Positions 1 to 15,226 of a DNA stretch of 64,000 nt are shown here, piece after piece; positions within the stretch are counted from its first letter, which is position 1; every line of letters begins with the position of its first letter. Made by a program: the position numbers and the translations under genes. The notes under the pieces are model-generated. The model did no database searches. It had not been told where the DNA came from and saw only the letters and a program-made list of their open reading frames with translations. This DNA is from Phorcus lineatus (Eukaryota; Mollusca; Gastropoda; Trochida; Trochidae): assembly GCA_921293015.1 (NCBI GenBank), contig OV121081.1:44169877-44233876 (forward strand), in the 5' to 3' direction.

Positions 1-3000
1 CCCAGAAAACGGCGATTTCGGCGGATTAAAGCGCTGCCGGCCCGTAAAATCGATTGAAAAGGTTAGTTGACAACTTTATCTAACTGCTACATAGCTTTTT
101 ATGTGGAATTTTCTTTTGAAAATTCATTCAATGAGCGTTTGAAATTGCTACTTGGTCTTAACCATTGCTGCAATAGGGAAATTACCGACTTTGCGTTTCT
201 TTAATTCAACGATGTATGTAGGCATTTTCTGACATAGCCATGTGTTTTTAAGTCTTCTAACACAGTATTCCTTATGTTATTGTTAATTTTGTGTATATTT
301 TCGTACTTGATATACATATTTGGGGGCAGAATTAACCCATGGTGTTATAGTACTTTTTGAGTGCTTTTTGGCCAAAGGGTATAGCTGTACTGTTATAGTT
401 TCGGCTGTCCGGCTGACACTTAGTTGCTTCATGTAATGTCTTTAAAAACGTATTTCGGACATGTCCGACGTTTAACCTACGTTGCAATTGTATGTTAATG
501 GGATGTAGCCATGTGGGGTATGTGTTAAACGTTGAGGCAAAAAAAATGAATAAGTTAATTCCTTCAATTCTGTACACGACATTACGAGTAGTTAGGGTCG
601 TTTCTTTTAGGTGTTCTTAGGGAATTTTGTGGCCTAAACATTTGCTAAAAGTGTGTAGATGTATATTCAAAGTAGTGGCGGCCGAATTTGGTCGTTACAC
701 ACTGTATCCAAGTACAAATACACGTACTCTGGAGTTTACTCATCTGTTCACATTACACCCTTTTTGCGGCCCCTTCCCGTTTAAACTACGGCTCAAATCC
801 GCCGTCATGGCAATCGGAAAAGATGCGCCGTGAAATTAGCTTTCGTTTGATACCATTTTCACATCGCTAACCCCTCTAGTTAGCGTTCTAGCTAAATTTT
901 GGTGACCAAAGTCGGAACCGTGACCTTTCATTGTTTCAAGGGTCAAGTCGTGACGTAACAGACGTGTGCCATAGTAACGTCATAGACAGAAGAGAGCTCT
1001 GACGCGCTTTGCGTTAGCTCCCAGAAAACGGCGATTTCAGCGCATTAAAGCGCTGCCGTCCCGTAAAAACGATTGAAAAGGTTAGTTGACAACTTTATCT
1101 AACTGCTACATAGCTTTTTATGTGGAATTTTCTTTTGAAAATTTATTTAATGAGCGTTTGAAATTGCTACTTGGTCTTAACCATTGCTGCAATAGGGAAA
1201 TTACCGACTTTGCGTTTCTTTAATTCAACGATGTATGTAGGCATTTTCTGACATGGCCATTTGTTTTTCAAGTCTTCTAACATAGTATTCCTTATGTTTT
1301 TGGTAATTTTGTGAATATTTTCGTACTTGATATACATATTTGAGGGCAGAATTAACCCATGGCGTTATAGTACTTTTTGAGTGCTTTTTGGCCAAAGGGT
1401 ATAGCTCTACTGATAGTTTCGGCTGTCCAGCTGGCACTTAGTTGCTTCATGTAATGTCTTTAAAAACGTATTTCGGACACGTCCGACGTTTAACCTACGT
1501 TGCAATTGTATGTTAATGGGATGTAGCCATGTGGGGTATGTGTTAAACGTTGAGGCAAAAAAAATGAATAAGTTCCTTCAGTGCTGTACACGACATTACG
1601 AGTAGTTAGGGTCGTTTCTTTTAGGTGTTCTTAGGGAATTTTGTGGCCTAAACATTTGCTAAAAGTGTGTAGATGTATATTCAAAGTAGTGGCGGCCGAA
1701 TTTGGTCGCAACACACTGTATCCAATTACAAATACACGTACTCTGGAGTTTACTCATTTGTTCACATTACACCCTTTTTGCGGCCCCTTCCCGTTTAAAC
1801 TACGGCTCAAATCCGCCGTCATGGCAATCGGAAAAGATGCGCCGTGAAATTAGCTTTCGTTTGATACCATTTTCACATCGCTAACCCCTCTAGTTAGCGT
1901 TCTAGCTAAATTTTGGTGACCAAAGTCGGAACCGTGACCTTTCATTGTTTCAAGGGTCAAGTCGTGACGTAACAGACGTGTGCCATAGTAACGTCATAGA
2001 CAGAAGAGAGCTCTGACGCGCTTTGCGTTAGCTCCCAGAAAACGGCGATTTCAGCGCATTAAAGCGCTGCCGTCCCGTAAAAACGATTGAAAAGGTTAGT
2101 TGACAACTTTATCTAACTGCTACATAGCTTTTTATGTGGAATTTTCTTTTGAAAATTTATTTAATGAGCGTTTGAAATTGCTACTTGGTCTTAACCATTG
2201 CTGCAATAGGGAAATTACCGACTTTGCGTTTCTTTAATTCAACGATGTATGTAGGCATTTTCTGACATGGCCATTTGTTTTTCAAGTCTTCTAACATAGT
2301 ATTCCTTATGTTTTTGGTAATTTTGTGAATATTTTCGTACTTGATATACATATTTGAGGGCAGAATTAACCCATGGCGTTATAGTACTTTTTGAGTGCTT
2401 TTTGGCCAAAGGGTATAGCTCTACTGATAGTTTCGGCTGTCCAGCTGGCACTTAGTTGCTTCATGTAATGTCTTTAAAAACGTATTTCGGACACGTCCGA
2501 CGTTTAACCTACGTTGCAATTGTATGTTAATGGGATGTAGCCATGTGGGGTATGTGTTAAACGTTGAGGCAAAAAAAATGAATAAGTTCCTTCAGTGCTG
2601 TACACGACATTACGAGTAGTTAGGGTCGTTTCTTTTAGGTGTTCTTAGGGAATTTTGTGGCCTAAACATTTGCTAAAAGTGTGTAGATGTATATTCAAAG
2701 TAGTGGCGGCCGAATTTGGTCGCAACACACTGTATCCAATTACAAATACACGTACTCTGGAGTTTACTCATTTGTTCACATTACACCCTTTTTGCGGCCC
2801 CTTCCCGTTCAAACTACGGCTCAAATCTGCCGTCATGGCAATCGGAAAAGATGCGCCATGAAATTAGCTTTCGTTTGATACCATTTTCACATCGCTAACC
2901 CCTCTAGTTAGCGTTCTAGCTAAATTTTGGTGACCAAAGTCGGAACCGTGACCTTTCATTGTTTCAAGGGTCAAGTCGTGACGTAACAGACGTGTGCCAT

Positions 3001-4061
3001 AGTAACGTCATAGACAGAAGAGAGCTCTGACGCGCTTTGCGTTAGCTCCCAGAAAACGGCGATTTCAGCGCATTAAAGCGCTGCCGTCCCGTAAAAACGA
3101 TTGAAAAGGTTAGTTGACAACTTTATCTAACTGCTACATAGCTTTTTATGTGGAATTTTCTTTTGAAAATTTATTTAATGAGCGTTTGAAATTGCTACTT
3201 GGTCTTAACCATTGCTGCAATAGGGAAATTACCGACTTTGCGTTTCTTTAATTCAACGATGTATGTAGGCATTTTCTGACATGGCCATTTGTTTTTCAAG
3301 TCTTCTAACATAGTATTCCTTATGTTTTTGGTAATTTTGTGAATATTTTCGTACTTGATATACATATTTGAGGGCAGAATTAACCCATGGCGTTATAGTA
3401 CTTTTTGAGTGCTTTTTGGCCAAAGGGTATAGCTCTACTGATAGTTTCGGCTGTCCAGCTGGCACTTAGTTGCTTCATGTAATGTCTTTAAAAACGTATT
3501 TCGGACACGTCCGACGTTTAACCTACGTTGCAATTGTATGTTAATGGGATGTAGCCATGTGGGGTATGTGTTAAACGTTGAGGCAAAAAAAATGAATAAG
3601 TTCCTTCAGTGCTGTACACGACATTACGAGTAGTTAGGGTCGTTTCTTTTAGGTGTTCTTAGGGAATTTTGTGGCCTAAACATTTGCTAAAAGTGTGTAG
3701 ATGTATATTCAAAGTAGTGGCGGCCGAATTTGGTCGCAACACACTGTATCCAATTACAAATACACGTACTCTGGAGTTTACTCATTTGTTCACATTACAC
3801 CCTTTTTGCGGCCCCTTCCCGTTCAAACTACGGCTCAAATCTGCCGTCATGGCAATCGGAAAAGATGCGCCATGAAATTAGCTTTCGTTTGATACCATTT
3901 TCACATCGCTAACCCCTCTAGTTAGCGTTCTAGCTAAATTTTGGTGACCAAAGTCGGAACCGTGACCTTTCATTGTTTCAAGGGTCAAGTCGTGACGTAA
4001 CAGACGTGTGCCATAGTAACGTCATAGACAGAAGAGAGCTCTGACGCGCTTTGCGTTAGCT
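1..4061 (+). repeat. Satellite units 1-4 (left subfamily)
   Basis: These four units carry an A-rich stretch with eight A's before tgaataag, and 'cttagggaattttgtgg' where later units have 'cttaagaaattttgtgg'. Units 2, 3 and 4 (starts 1020, 2034, 3048) are nearly identical and share private changes such as 'cggacacgtccg' in place of the usual palindrome 'cggacatgtccg'. Units 3 and 4 also share 'gcgccatgaaatt' and 'aaatctgccg', so the last duplication was probably 3 to 4. Unit 1 is the longest (1019 bp), partly because of 'gttaattcc' in place of 'gttcc'. Confidence 0.9.
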
Positions 4062-7000
4062 CCCAGAAAACGGCGATTTCGGCGGATTAAAGCGCTGCCG
4101 GCCCGTAAAAACGATTGAAAAGGTTAGTTGACAACTTTATCTAACTGCTACATAGCTTTTTATGTGGAATTTTCTTTTGAAAATTTATTTAATGAGCGTT
4201 TGAAATTGCTACTTGGTCTTAACCATTGCTGCAATAGGGAAATTACCGACTTTGCGTTTCTTTAATTCAACGATGTATGTAGGCATTTTTTGACATGGCC
4301 ATGTGTTTTTAAGTCTTCTAACACAGTGTTCCTTATGTTTTTGTTAATTTTGTGTATATTTTCGTACTTGATATACATATTTGGGGGCAGAATTAAGTCA
4401 TGGCGTTATAGTACTTTTTGAGTGCTTTTTGGCCAAAAGGTATAGCTGTACTGTTATAGTTTCGGCTGTCCGGCTGACACTTAGTTGCTTCATGTAATGT
4501 CTTCAAATACGTATTTCGGACATGTCCGACGTTTTACCTACGATGCATTTGTATGTCAATGGGATGTAGCCATGTGGGGTATGCGTAAAACGTTAAGCAG
4601 AAGAAATTGAATAAGTTCCTTCAGTGCTGTACACGACGTTACAAGTAGTTAGGGTCGCTTCTTTTAGGTGTTCTTACGAAATTTTGTAGCCTAAACATTT
4701 GCTAAAAGTGTGTAGATGTATATTCAAAGTAGTGGCGGCCGAATTTGGTCGCCACACACTGTATCCAAGTACAAGTACACGTACTCTGGAGTTTACTCAT
4801 CTGTTCACATTACACCCTTTTTGCGGCCCCTTCCCGTTCAAACTACGGCTCAAATCCGCCGTCATGGCAATCGGAAAATATGCGCCGTGAAATTAGTTTT
4901 CGTTTGATACCATTTTCACATCGCTAACCCCTCTAGTTAGCGTTCTAGCTAAATTTTGGTGACCAAAGTCGGAACCGTGACCTTTCATTGTTTCAAGGGT
5001 CAAGTCGTGACGTAACAGACGTGTGCCATAGTAACGTCATAGACAGAAGAGAGCTCTGACGCGCTTTGCGTTAGCTCCCAGAAAACGGCAATTTCAGCGC
5101 ATTAAAGCGCTGCCGTCCCGTAAAAACGATTGAAAAGGTTAGTTGACAACTTTATCTAACTGCTACATAGCTTTTTATGTGGAATTTTCTTTTGAAAATT
5201 CATTCAATGAGCGTTTGAAATTGCTACTTGGTCTTAACCATTGCTGCAATAGGGAAATTACCGACTTTGCGTTTCTTTAATTCAACGATGTATGTAGGCA
5301 TTTTCTGACATGGCCATTTGTTTTTAAGTCTTCTAACACAGTATTCCTTATGTTTTTGTTAATTTTGTGTATATTTTCGTACTTGATATACATATTTGGG
5401 GGCAGAATTAACCCATGGTGTTATAGTACTTTTTGAGTGCTTTTTGGCCAAAGGGTATAGCTGTACTGTTATAGTTTCGGCTGTCCGGCTGACACTTAGT
5501 TGCTTCATGTAATGTCTTCAAATACGAATTTCGGACATGTCCGACGTTTTACCTACGATGCATTTGTATGTCAATGGGATGTAGCCATGTGGGGTATGTG
5601 TTAAACGTTAAGCAGAAAAAATTGAATAAGTTCCTTCAGTGCTGTACACGACATTACAAGTAGTTAGGGTCGCTTCTTTTAGGTGTTCTTAAGAAATTTT
5701 GTGGCCTAAACATTTGCTAAAAGTGTGTAGATGTATATTCAAAGTAGTGGCGGCCGAATTTGGTCGCCACACACTGTATCCAAGTACAAGTACACGTACT
5801 CTGGAGTTTACTCATCTGTTCACATTACACCCTTTTTGCGGCCCCTTCCCGTTCAAACTACGGCTCAAATCCGCCGTCATGGCAATCGGAAAATATGCGC
5901 CGTGAAATTAGTTTTCGTTTGATACCATTTTCACATCGCTAACCCCTCTAGTTAGCGTTCTAGCTAAATTTTGGTGACCAAAGTCGGAACCGTGACCTTT
6001 CATTGTTTCAAGGGTCAAGTCGTGACGTAACAGACGTGTGCCATAGTAACGTCATAGACAGAAGAGAGCTCTGACGCGCTTTGCGTTAGCTCCCAGAAAA
6101 CGGCAATTTCAGCGCATTAAAGCGCTGCCGTCCCGTAAAAACGATTGAAAAGGTTAGTTGACAACTTTATCTAACTGCTACATAGCTTTTTATGTGGAAT
6201 TTTCTTTTGAAAATTCATTCAATGAGCGTTTGAAATTGCTACTTGGTCTTAACCATTGCTGCAATAGGGAAATTACCGACTTTGCGTTTCTTTAATTCAA
6301 CGATGTATGTAGGCATTTTCTGACATGGCCATTTGTTTTTAAGTCTTCTAACACAGTATTCCTTATGTTTTTGTTAATTTTGTGTATATTTTCGTACTTG
6401 ATATACATATTTGGGGGCAGAATTAACCCATGGTGTTATAGTACTTTTTGAGTGCTTTTTGGCCAAAGGGTATAGCTGTACTGTTATAGTTTCGGCTGTC
6501 CGGCTGACACTTAGTTGCTTCATGTAATGTCTTCAAATACGAATTTCGGACATGTCCGACGTTTTACCTACGATGCATTTGTATGTCAATGGGATGTAGC
6601 CATGTGGGGTATGTGTTAAACGTTAAGCAGAAAAAATTGAATAAGTCCCTTCAGTGCTGTACACGACATTACAAGTAGTTAGGGTCGCTTCTTTTAGGTG
6701 TTCTTAAGAAATTTTGTGGCCTAAACATTTGCTAAAAGTGTGTAGATGTATATTCAAAGTAGTGGCGGCCGAATTTGGTCGCCACACACTGTATCTAAGT
6801 ACAAGTACACGTACTCTGGAGTTTACTCATCTGTTCACATTACACCCTTTTTGCGGCCCCTTCCCGTTCAAACTACGGCTCAAATCCGCCGTCATGGCAA
6901 TCGGAAAAGATGCGCCGTGAAATTAGCTTTCGTTTGATACCATTTTCACATCGCTAACCCCTCTAGTTAGCGTTCTAGCTAAATTTTGGTGACCAAAGTC

Positions 7001-10000
7001 GGAACCGTGACCTTTCATTGTTTCCAAGGTCAAGTCGTGACGTAACAGACGTGTGCCATAGTAACGTCATAGACAGAAGAGAGCTCTGACGCGCTTTGCG
7101 TTAGCTCTTAGAAAACGGCGATTTCGGCGGATTAAAGCGCTGCCGGCCCGTAAAATCGATTGAAAAGGTTAGTTAACAACTTTATCTAACTGCTACATAG
7201 CTTTTTATGTGGAATTTTCTTTTGAAAATTCATTCAATGAGCGTTTGAAATTGCTACTTGGTCTTAACCATTGCTGCAATAGGGAAATTACCGACTTTGC
7301 GTTTCTTTAATTCAACGATGTATGTAGGCATTTTCTGACATGGCCATGTGTTTTTAAGTCTTCTAACACAGTATTCCTTATGTTTTTGTTAATTTTGTGT
7401 ATATTTTCGTACTTGATATACATATTTGGGGGCAGAATTAACCCATGGTGTTATAGTACTTTTTGAGTGCTTTTTGGCCAAAGGGTATAGCTGTACTGTT
7501 ATAGTTTCGGCTGTCCGGCTGACACTTAGTTGCTTCATGTAATGTCTTCAAATACGAATTTCGGACATGTCCGACGTTTTACCTACGATGCGTTTGTATG
7601 TTAATGGGATGTAGCCATGTGGGGTATGTGTTAAACGTTAAGCAGAAGAAATTGAATAAGTTCCTTCAGTGCTGTACACGACATTACAAGTAGTTAGGGT
7701 CGCTTCTTTTAGGTGTTCTTAAGAAATTTTGTGGCCTAAACATTTGCTAAAAGTGTGTAGATGTATATTCAAAGTAGTGGCGGCCGAATTTGGTCGCCAC
7801 ACACTTTATCCAAGTACAAGTACACGTACTCTGGAGTTTACTCATCTGTTCACATTACACCCTTTTTGCGGCCCCTTCCCGTTCAAACTACGGCTCAAAT
7901 CCGCCGTCATGGCAATCGGAAAAGATGCGCCGTGAAATTAGCTTTCGTTTGATACCATTTTCACATCGCTAACCCCTCTAGTTAGCGTTCTAGCTAAATT
8001 TTGGTGACCAAAGTCGGAACCGTGACCTTTCATTGTTTCAAGGGTCAAGTCGTGACGTAACAGACGTGTGCCATAGTAACGTCATAGACAGAAGAGAGCT
8101 CTGACGCGCTTTGCGTTAGCTCCCAGAAAACGGCGATTTCGGCGGATTAAAGCGCTGCCGGCCCGTAAAAACGATTGAAAAGGTTAGTTAACAACTTTAT
8201 CTAACTGGTACATAGCTTTTTATGTGGAATTTTCTTTTGAAAATTTATTTAATGAGCGTTTGAAATTGCTACTTGGTCTTAACCATAGCTGCAATAGGGA
8301 AATTACCGACTTTGCGTTTCTTTAATTCAACGATGTATGTAGGCATTTTCTGACATAGCCATGTGTTTTTAAGTCTTCTAACACAGTATTCCTGATGTTT
8401 TTGTTAATTTTGTGTATATTTTCGTACTTGATATACATATTTTGGGGCAGAATTAAGTCATGGCGTTATAGTACTTTTTGAGGTCTTTTTGGCCAAAGGG
8501 TATAGCTGTACTGTTATAGTTTCGGCTGTCCGGCTGACACTTAGTTGCTTCATGTAATGTCTTCAAATACGTATTTCGGACATGTCCGACGTTTTACCTA
8601 CGATGCATTTGTATGTTAATGGGATGTAGCCATGTGGGGTATGTGTTAAACGTTAAGCAGAAAAAATTGAATAAGTTCCTTCAGTGCTGTACACGACATT
8701 ACAAGTAGTTAGGGTCGCTTCTTTTAGGTGTTCTTAAGAAATTTTGTGGCCTAAACATTTGCTAAAAGTGTGTAGATGTATATTCAAAGTAGTGGCGGCC
8801 GAATTTGGTCGCCACACACTGTATCTAAGTACAAGTACACGTACTCTGGAGTTTACTCATCTGTTCACATTACACCCTTTTTGCGGCCCCTTCCCGTTCA
8901 AACTACGGCTCAAATCCGCCGTCATGGCAATCGGAAAAGATGCGCCGTGAAATTAGCTTTCGTTTGATACCATTTTCACATCGCTAACCCCTCTAGTTAG
9001 CGTTCTAGCTAAATTTTGGTGACCAAAGTCGGAACCGTGACCTTTCATTGTTTCCAAGGTCAAGTCGTGACGTAACAGACGTGTGCCATAGTAACGTCAT
9101 AGACAGAAGAGAGCTCTGACGCGCTTTGCGTTAGCTCTTAGAAAACGGCGATTTCGGCGGATTAAAGCGCTGCCAGCCCGTAAAATCGATTGAAAAGGTT
9201 AGTTAACAACTTTATCTAACTGCTACATAGCTTTTTATGTGGAATTTTCTTTTGAAAATTCATTCAATGAGCGTTTGAAATTGCTACTTGGTCTTAACCA
9301 TTGCTGCAATAGGGAAATTACCGACTTTGCGTTTCTTTAATTCAACGATGTATGTAGGCATTTTCTGACATGGCCATGTGTTTTTAAGTCTTCTAACACA
9401 GTGTTCCTTATGTTTTTGTTAATTTTGTGTATATTTTCGTACTTGATATACATATTTGGGGGCAGAATTAAGTCATGGCGTTATAGTACTTTTTGAGTGC
9501 TTTTTGGCCAAAAGGTATAGCTGTACTGTTATAGTTTCGGCTGTCCGGCTGACACTTAGTTGCTTCATGTAATGTCTTCAAATACGTATTTCGGACATGT
9601 CCGACGTTTTACCTACGATGCATTTGTATGTCAATGGGATGTAGCCATGTGGGGTATGCGTAAAACGTTAAGCAGAAGAAATTGAATAAGTTCCTTCAGT
9701 GCTGTACACGACGTTACAAGTAGTTAGGGTCGCTTCTTTTAGGTGTTCTTACGAAATTTTGTAGCCTAAACATTTGCTAAAAGTGTGTAGATGTATATTC
9801 AAAGTAGTGGCGGCCGAATTTGGTCGCCACACACTGTATCCAAGTACAAGTACACGTACTCTGGAGTTTACTCATCTGTTCACATTACACCCTTTTTGCG
9901 GCCCCTTCCCGTTCAAACTACGGCTCAAATCCGCCGTCATGGCAATCGGAAAATATGCGCCGTGAAATTAGTTTTCGTTTGATACCATTTTCACATCGCT

Positions 10001-12181
10001 AACCCCTCTAGTTAGCGTTCTAGCTAAATTTTGGTGACCAAAGTCGGAACCGTGACCTTTCATTGTTTCAAGGGTCAAGTCGTGACGTAACAGACGTGTG
10101 CCATAGTAACGTCATAGACAGAAGAGAGCTCTGACGCGCTTTGCGTTAGCTCCCAGAAAACGGCAATTTCAGCGCATTAAAGCGCTGCCGTCCCGTAAAA
10201 ACGATTGAAAAGGTTAGTTGACAACTTTATCTAACTGCTACATAGCTTTTTATGTGGAATTTTCTTTTGAAAATTCATTCAATGAGCGTTTGAAATTGCT
10301 ACTTGGTCTTAACCATTGCTGCAATAGGGAAATTACCGACTTTGCGTTTCTTTAATTCAACGATGTATGTAGGCATTTTCTGACATGGCCATGTGTTTTT
10401 AAGTCTTCTAACACAGTATTCCTTATGTTTTTGTTAATTTTGTGTATATTTTCGTACTTGATATACATATTTGGGGGCAGAATTAACCCATGGTGTTATA
10501 GTACTTTTTGAGTGCTTTTTGGCCAAAGGGTATAGCTGTACTGTTATAGTTTCGGCTGTCCGGCTGACACTTAGTTGCTTCATGTAATGTCTTCAAATAC
10601 GTATTTCGGACATGTCCGACGTTTTATCTACGATGCATTTGTATGTTAATGGGATGTAGCCATGTGGGGTATGTGTTAAACGTTAAGCAGAAGAAATTGA
10701 ATAAGTTCCTTCAGTGCTGTACACGACATTACAAGTAGTTAGGGTCGCTTCTTTTAGGTGTTCTTAAGAAATTTTGTGGCCTAAACATTTGCTAAAAGTG
10801 TGTAGATGTATATTCAAAGTAGTGGCGGCCGAATTTGGTCGCCACACACTGTATCCAAGTACAAGTACACGTACTCTGGAGTTTACTCATTTGTTCACAT
10901 TACACCCTTGTTGCGGCCCCTTCCCGTTCAAACTACGGCTCAAATCCGCCGTCATGGCAATCGGAAAAGATGCGCCGTGAAATTAGCTTTCGTTTGATAC
11001 CATTTTCACATCGCTAACCCCTCTAGTTAGCGTTCTAGCTAAATTTTGGTGACCAAAGTCGGAACCGTGACCTTTCATTGTTTCAAGGGTCAAGTCGTGA
11101 CGTAACAGACGTGTGCCATAGTAACGTCATAGACAGAAGAGAGCTCTGACGCGCTTTGCGTTAGCTCCCAGAAAACGGCGATTTCGGCGGATTAAAGCGG
11201 TGCCGGCCCCTAAAAACGATTGAAAAGGTTAGTTAACAACTTTATCTAACTGGTACATAGCTTTTCATGTGGAATTTTCTTTTGAAAATTTATTTAATGA
11301 GCGTTTGAAATTGCTACTTGGTCTTAACCATAGCTGCAATAGGGAAATTACCGACTTTGCGTTTCTTTAATTCAACGATGTATGTAGGCATTTTCTGACA
11401 TGGCCATGTGTTTTTAAGTCTTCTAACACAGTATTCCTGATGTTTTTGTTAATTTTGTGTATATTTTCGTACTTGATATACATATTTTGGGGCAGAATTA
11501 AGTCATGGCGTTATAGTACTTTTTGAGTGCTTTTTGGCCAAAGGGTATAGCTGTACTGTTATAGTTTCGGCTGTCCGGCTGACACTTAGTTGCTTCATGT
11601 AATGTCTTCAAATACGTATTTCGGACATGTCCGACGTTTTATCTACGATGCATTTGTATGTTAATGGGATGTAGCCATGTGGGGTATGTGTTAAACGTTA
11701 AGCAGAAGAAATTGAATAAGTTCCTTCAGTGCTGTACACGACATTACAAGTAGTTAGGGTCGCTTCTTTTAGGTGTTCTTAAGAAATTTTGTGGCCTAAA
11801 CATTTGCTAAAAGTGTGTAGATGTATATTCAAAGTAGTGGCGGCCGAATTTGGTCGCCACACACTGTATCCAAGTACAAGTACACGTACTCTGGAGTTTA
11901 CTCATTTGTTCACATTACACCCTTGTTGCGGCCCCTTCCCGTTCAAACTACGGCTCAAATCCGCCGTCATGGCAATCGGAAAAGATGCGCCGTGAAATTA
12001 GCTTTCGTTTGATACCATTTTCACATCGCTAACCCCTCTAGTTAGCGTTCTAGCTAAATTTTGGTGACCAAAGTCGGAACCGTGACCTTTCATTGTTTCA
12101 AGGGTCAAGTCGTGACGTAACAGACGTGTGCCATAGTAACGTCATAGACAGAAGAGAGCTCTGACGCGCTTTGCGTTAGCT
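4062..12181 (+). repeat. Satellite units 5-12 (mixed, mosaic monomers)
   Basis: Units here share variants at several distances, which shows repeated exchange. Units 5 and 10 (starts 4062 and 9137) share 'atgcgtaaaacg', 'acgaaattttgtagcc', 'gacgttacaag' and 'ggaaaatatgcgcc'. Units 6, 7 and 11 share 'ggcaatttcagcgc' at the start. Units 7 and 9 share 'tgtatctaag' and 'tttccaaggtcaag'. Unit 12 matches unit 9 in its left half ('aactggtacatagc', 'accatagctgc', 'cctgatg') and unit 11 in its right half ('cccttgttgcgg', 'ttttatctacg'). Confidence 0.85.
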
Positions 12182-15100
12182 CCCAGAAAACGGCGATTTC
12201 GGCGGATTAAAGCGCTGCCGGCCCGTAGAAACGATTGAAAAGGTTAGTTGACAACTTTATCTAACTGCTACATTGCTTTTTATGTGGAATTTTCTTTTGA
12301 AAATTTATTTAATGAGCGTTTGAAATTGCTACTTGGTCTTAACCATTGCTGCAATAGGGAAATTACCGACTTTGCGTTTCTTTAATTCAACGATGTATGT
12401 AGGCATTTTCTGACATGGCCATGTGTTTTTAAGTCTTCTAACACAGTGTTCCTTATGTTTTTGTTAATTTTGTGTATATTTTCGTACTTGATATACATAT
12501 TTGGAGGCAGAATTAACCCATGGCGTTATAGTACTTTTTGAGTGCTTTTTGGCCAAAGGGTATAGCTGTACTGTTATAGTTTCGGCTGTCCGGCTGACAC
12601 TTAGTTGCTTCATGTAATGTCTTCAAATACGTATTTCGGACATGTCCGACGTTTTACCTACGATGCATTTGTATGTTAATGGGATGTAGCCATGTGGGGT
12701 ATGTGTTAATTGTTAAGCAGAAGAAATTGAATAAGTTCCTTCAGTGCTGTACACGACATTACAAGTAGTTAGGGTCGCTTCTTTTAGGTGTTCTTAAGAA
12801 ATTTTGTGGCCTAAACATTTGCTAAAAGTGTGTAGATGTATATTCAAAGTAGTGGCGGCCGAATTTGGTCGCCACATACTGTATCCAAGTACAAGTACAC
12901 GTACTCTGGAGTTTACTCATCTGTTCACATTACACCCTTTTTGCGGCCCCTTCCCGTTCAAACTACGGCTCAAATCCGCCGTCATGGCAATCGGAAAAGA
13001 TGCGCCGTGAAATTAGCTTTCGTTTGATACCATTTTCACATCGCTAACCCCTCTAGTTAGCGTTCTAGCTAAATTTTGGTGACCAAAGTCGGAACCGTGA
13101 CCTTTCATTGTTTCAAGGGTCAAGTCGTGACGTAACAGACGTGTGCCATAGTAACGTCATAGACAGAAGAGAGCTCTGACGCGCTTTGCGTTAGCTCCCA
13201 GAAAACGGCGATTTCGGCGGATTAAAGCGCTGCCGGCCCGTAGAAACGATTGAAAAGGTTAGTTGACAACTTTATCTAACTGCTACATTGCTTTTTATGT
13301 GGAATTTTCTTTTGAAAATTTATTTAATGAGCGTTTGAAATTGCTACTTGGTCTTAACCATTGCTGCAATAGGGAAATTACCGACTTTGCGTTTCTTTAA
13401 TTCAACGATGTATGTAGGCATTTTCTGACATGGCCATGTGTTTTTAAGTCTTCTAACACAGTGTTCCTTATGTTTTTGTTAATTTTGTGTATATTTTCGT
13501 ACTTGATATACATATTTGGAGGCAGAATTAACCCATGGCGTTATAGTACTTTTTGAGTGCTTTTTGGCCAAAGGGTATAGCTGTACTGTTATAGTTTCGG
13601 CTGTCCGGCTGACACTTAGTTGCTTCATGTAATGTCTTCAAATACGTATTTCGGACATGTCCGACGTTTTACCTACGATGCATTTGTATGTTAATGGGAT
13701 GTAGCCATGTGGGGTATGTGTTAATTGTTAAGCAGAAGAAATTGAATAAGTTCCTTCAGTGCTGTACACGACATTACAAGTAGTTAGGGTCGCTTCTTTT
13801 AGGTGTTCTTAAGAAATTTTGTGGCCTAAACATTTGCTAAAAGTGTGTAGATGTATATTCAAAGTAGTGGCGGCCGAATTTGGTCGCCACACACTGTATC
13901 CAAGTACAAGTACACGTACTCTGGAGTTTACTCATCTGTTCACATTACACCCTTTTTGCGGCCCCTTCCCGTTCAAACTACGGCTCAAATCCGCCGTCAT
14001 GGCAATCGGAAAAGATGCGCCGTGAAATTAGCTTTCGTTTGATACCATTTTCACATCGCTAACCCCTCTAGTTAGCGTTCTAGCTAAATTTTGGTGACCA
14101 AAGTCGGAACCGTGACCTTTCATTGTTTCAAGGGTCAAGTCGTGACGTAACAGACGTGTGCCATAGTAACGTCATAGACAGAAGAGAGCTCTGACGCGCT
14201 TTGCGTTAGCTCCCAGAAAACGGCGATTTCGGCGGATTAAAGCGCTGCCGGCCCGTAGAAACGATTGAAAAGGTTAGTTGACAACTTTATCTAACTGCTA
14301 CATTGCTTTTTATGTGGAATTTTCTTTTGAAAATTTATTTAATGAGCGTTTGAAATTGCTACTTGGTCTTAACCATTGCTGCAATAGGGAAATTACCGAC
14401 TTTGCGTTTCTTTAATTCAACGATGTATGTAGGCATTTTCTGACATGGCCATGTGTTTTTAAGTCTTCTAACACAGTGTTCCTTATGTTTTTGTTAATTT
14501 TGTGTATATTTTCGTACTTGATATACATATTTGGAGGCAGAATTAACCCATGGCGTTATAGTACTTTTTGAGTGCTTTTTGGCCAAAGGGTATAGCTGTA
14601 CTGTTATAGTTTCGGCTGTCCGGCTGACACTTAGTTGCTTCATGTAATGTCTTCAAATACGTATTTCGGACATGTCCGACGTTTTACCTACGATGCATTT
14701 GTATGTTAATGGGATGTAGCCATGTGGGGTATGTGTTAATTGTTAAGCAGAAGAAATTGAATAAGTTCCTTCAGTGCTGTACACGACATTACAAGTAGTT
14801 AGGGTCGCTTCTTTTAGGTGTTCTTAAGAAATTTTGTGGCCTAAACATTTGCTAAAAGTGTGTAGATGTATATTCAAAGTAGTGGCGGCCGAATTTGGTC
14901 GCCACACACTGTATCCAAGTACAAGTACACGTACTCTGGAGTTTACTCATCTGTTCACATTACACCCTTTTTGCGGCCCCTTCCTGTTCAAACTACGGCT
15001 CAAATCCGCCGTCATGGCAATCGGAAAAGATGCGCCGTGAAATTAGCTTTCGTTTGATACCATTTTCACATCGCTAACCCCTCTAGTTAGCGTTCTAGCT

Positions 15101-15226
15101 AAATTTTGGTGACCAAAGTCGGAACCGTGACCTTTCATTGTTTCAAGGGTCAAGTCGTGACGTAACAGACGTGTGCCATAGTAACGTCATAGACAGAAGA
15201 GAGCTCTGACGCGCTTTGCGTTAGCT
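12182..15226 (+). repeat. Satellite units 13-15 (near-identical triplet)
   Basis: Starts are 12182, 13197 and 14212. All three share 'ctacattgc' in place of 'ctacatagc' and 'gtgttaattgttaagc' in place of 'gtgttaaacgttaagc'. These variants appear in no other unit of the window. The three copies differ from each other by only a few bases, so this is a recent local triplication. Confidence 0.88.
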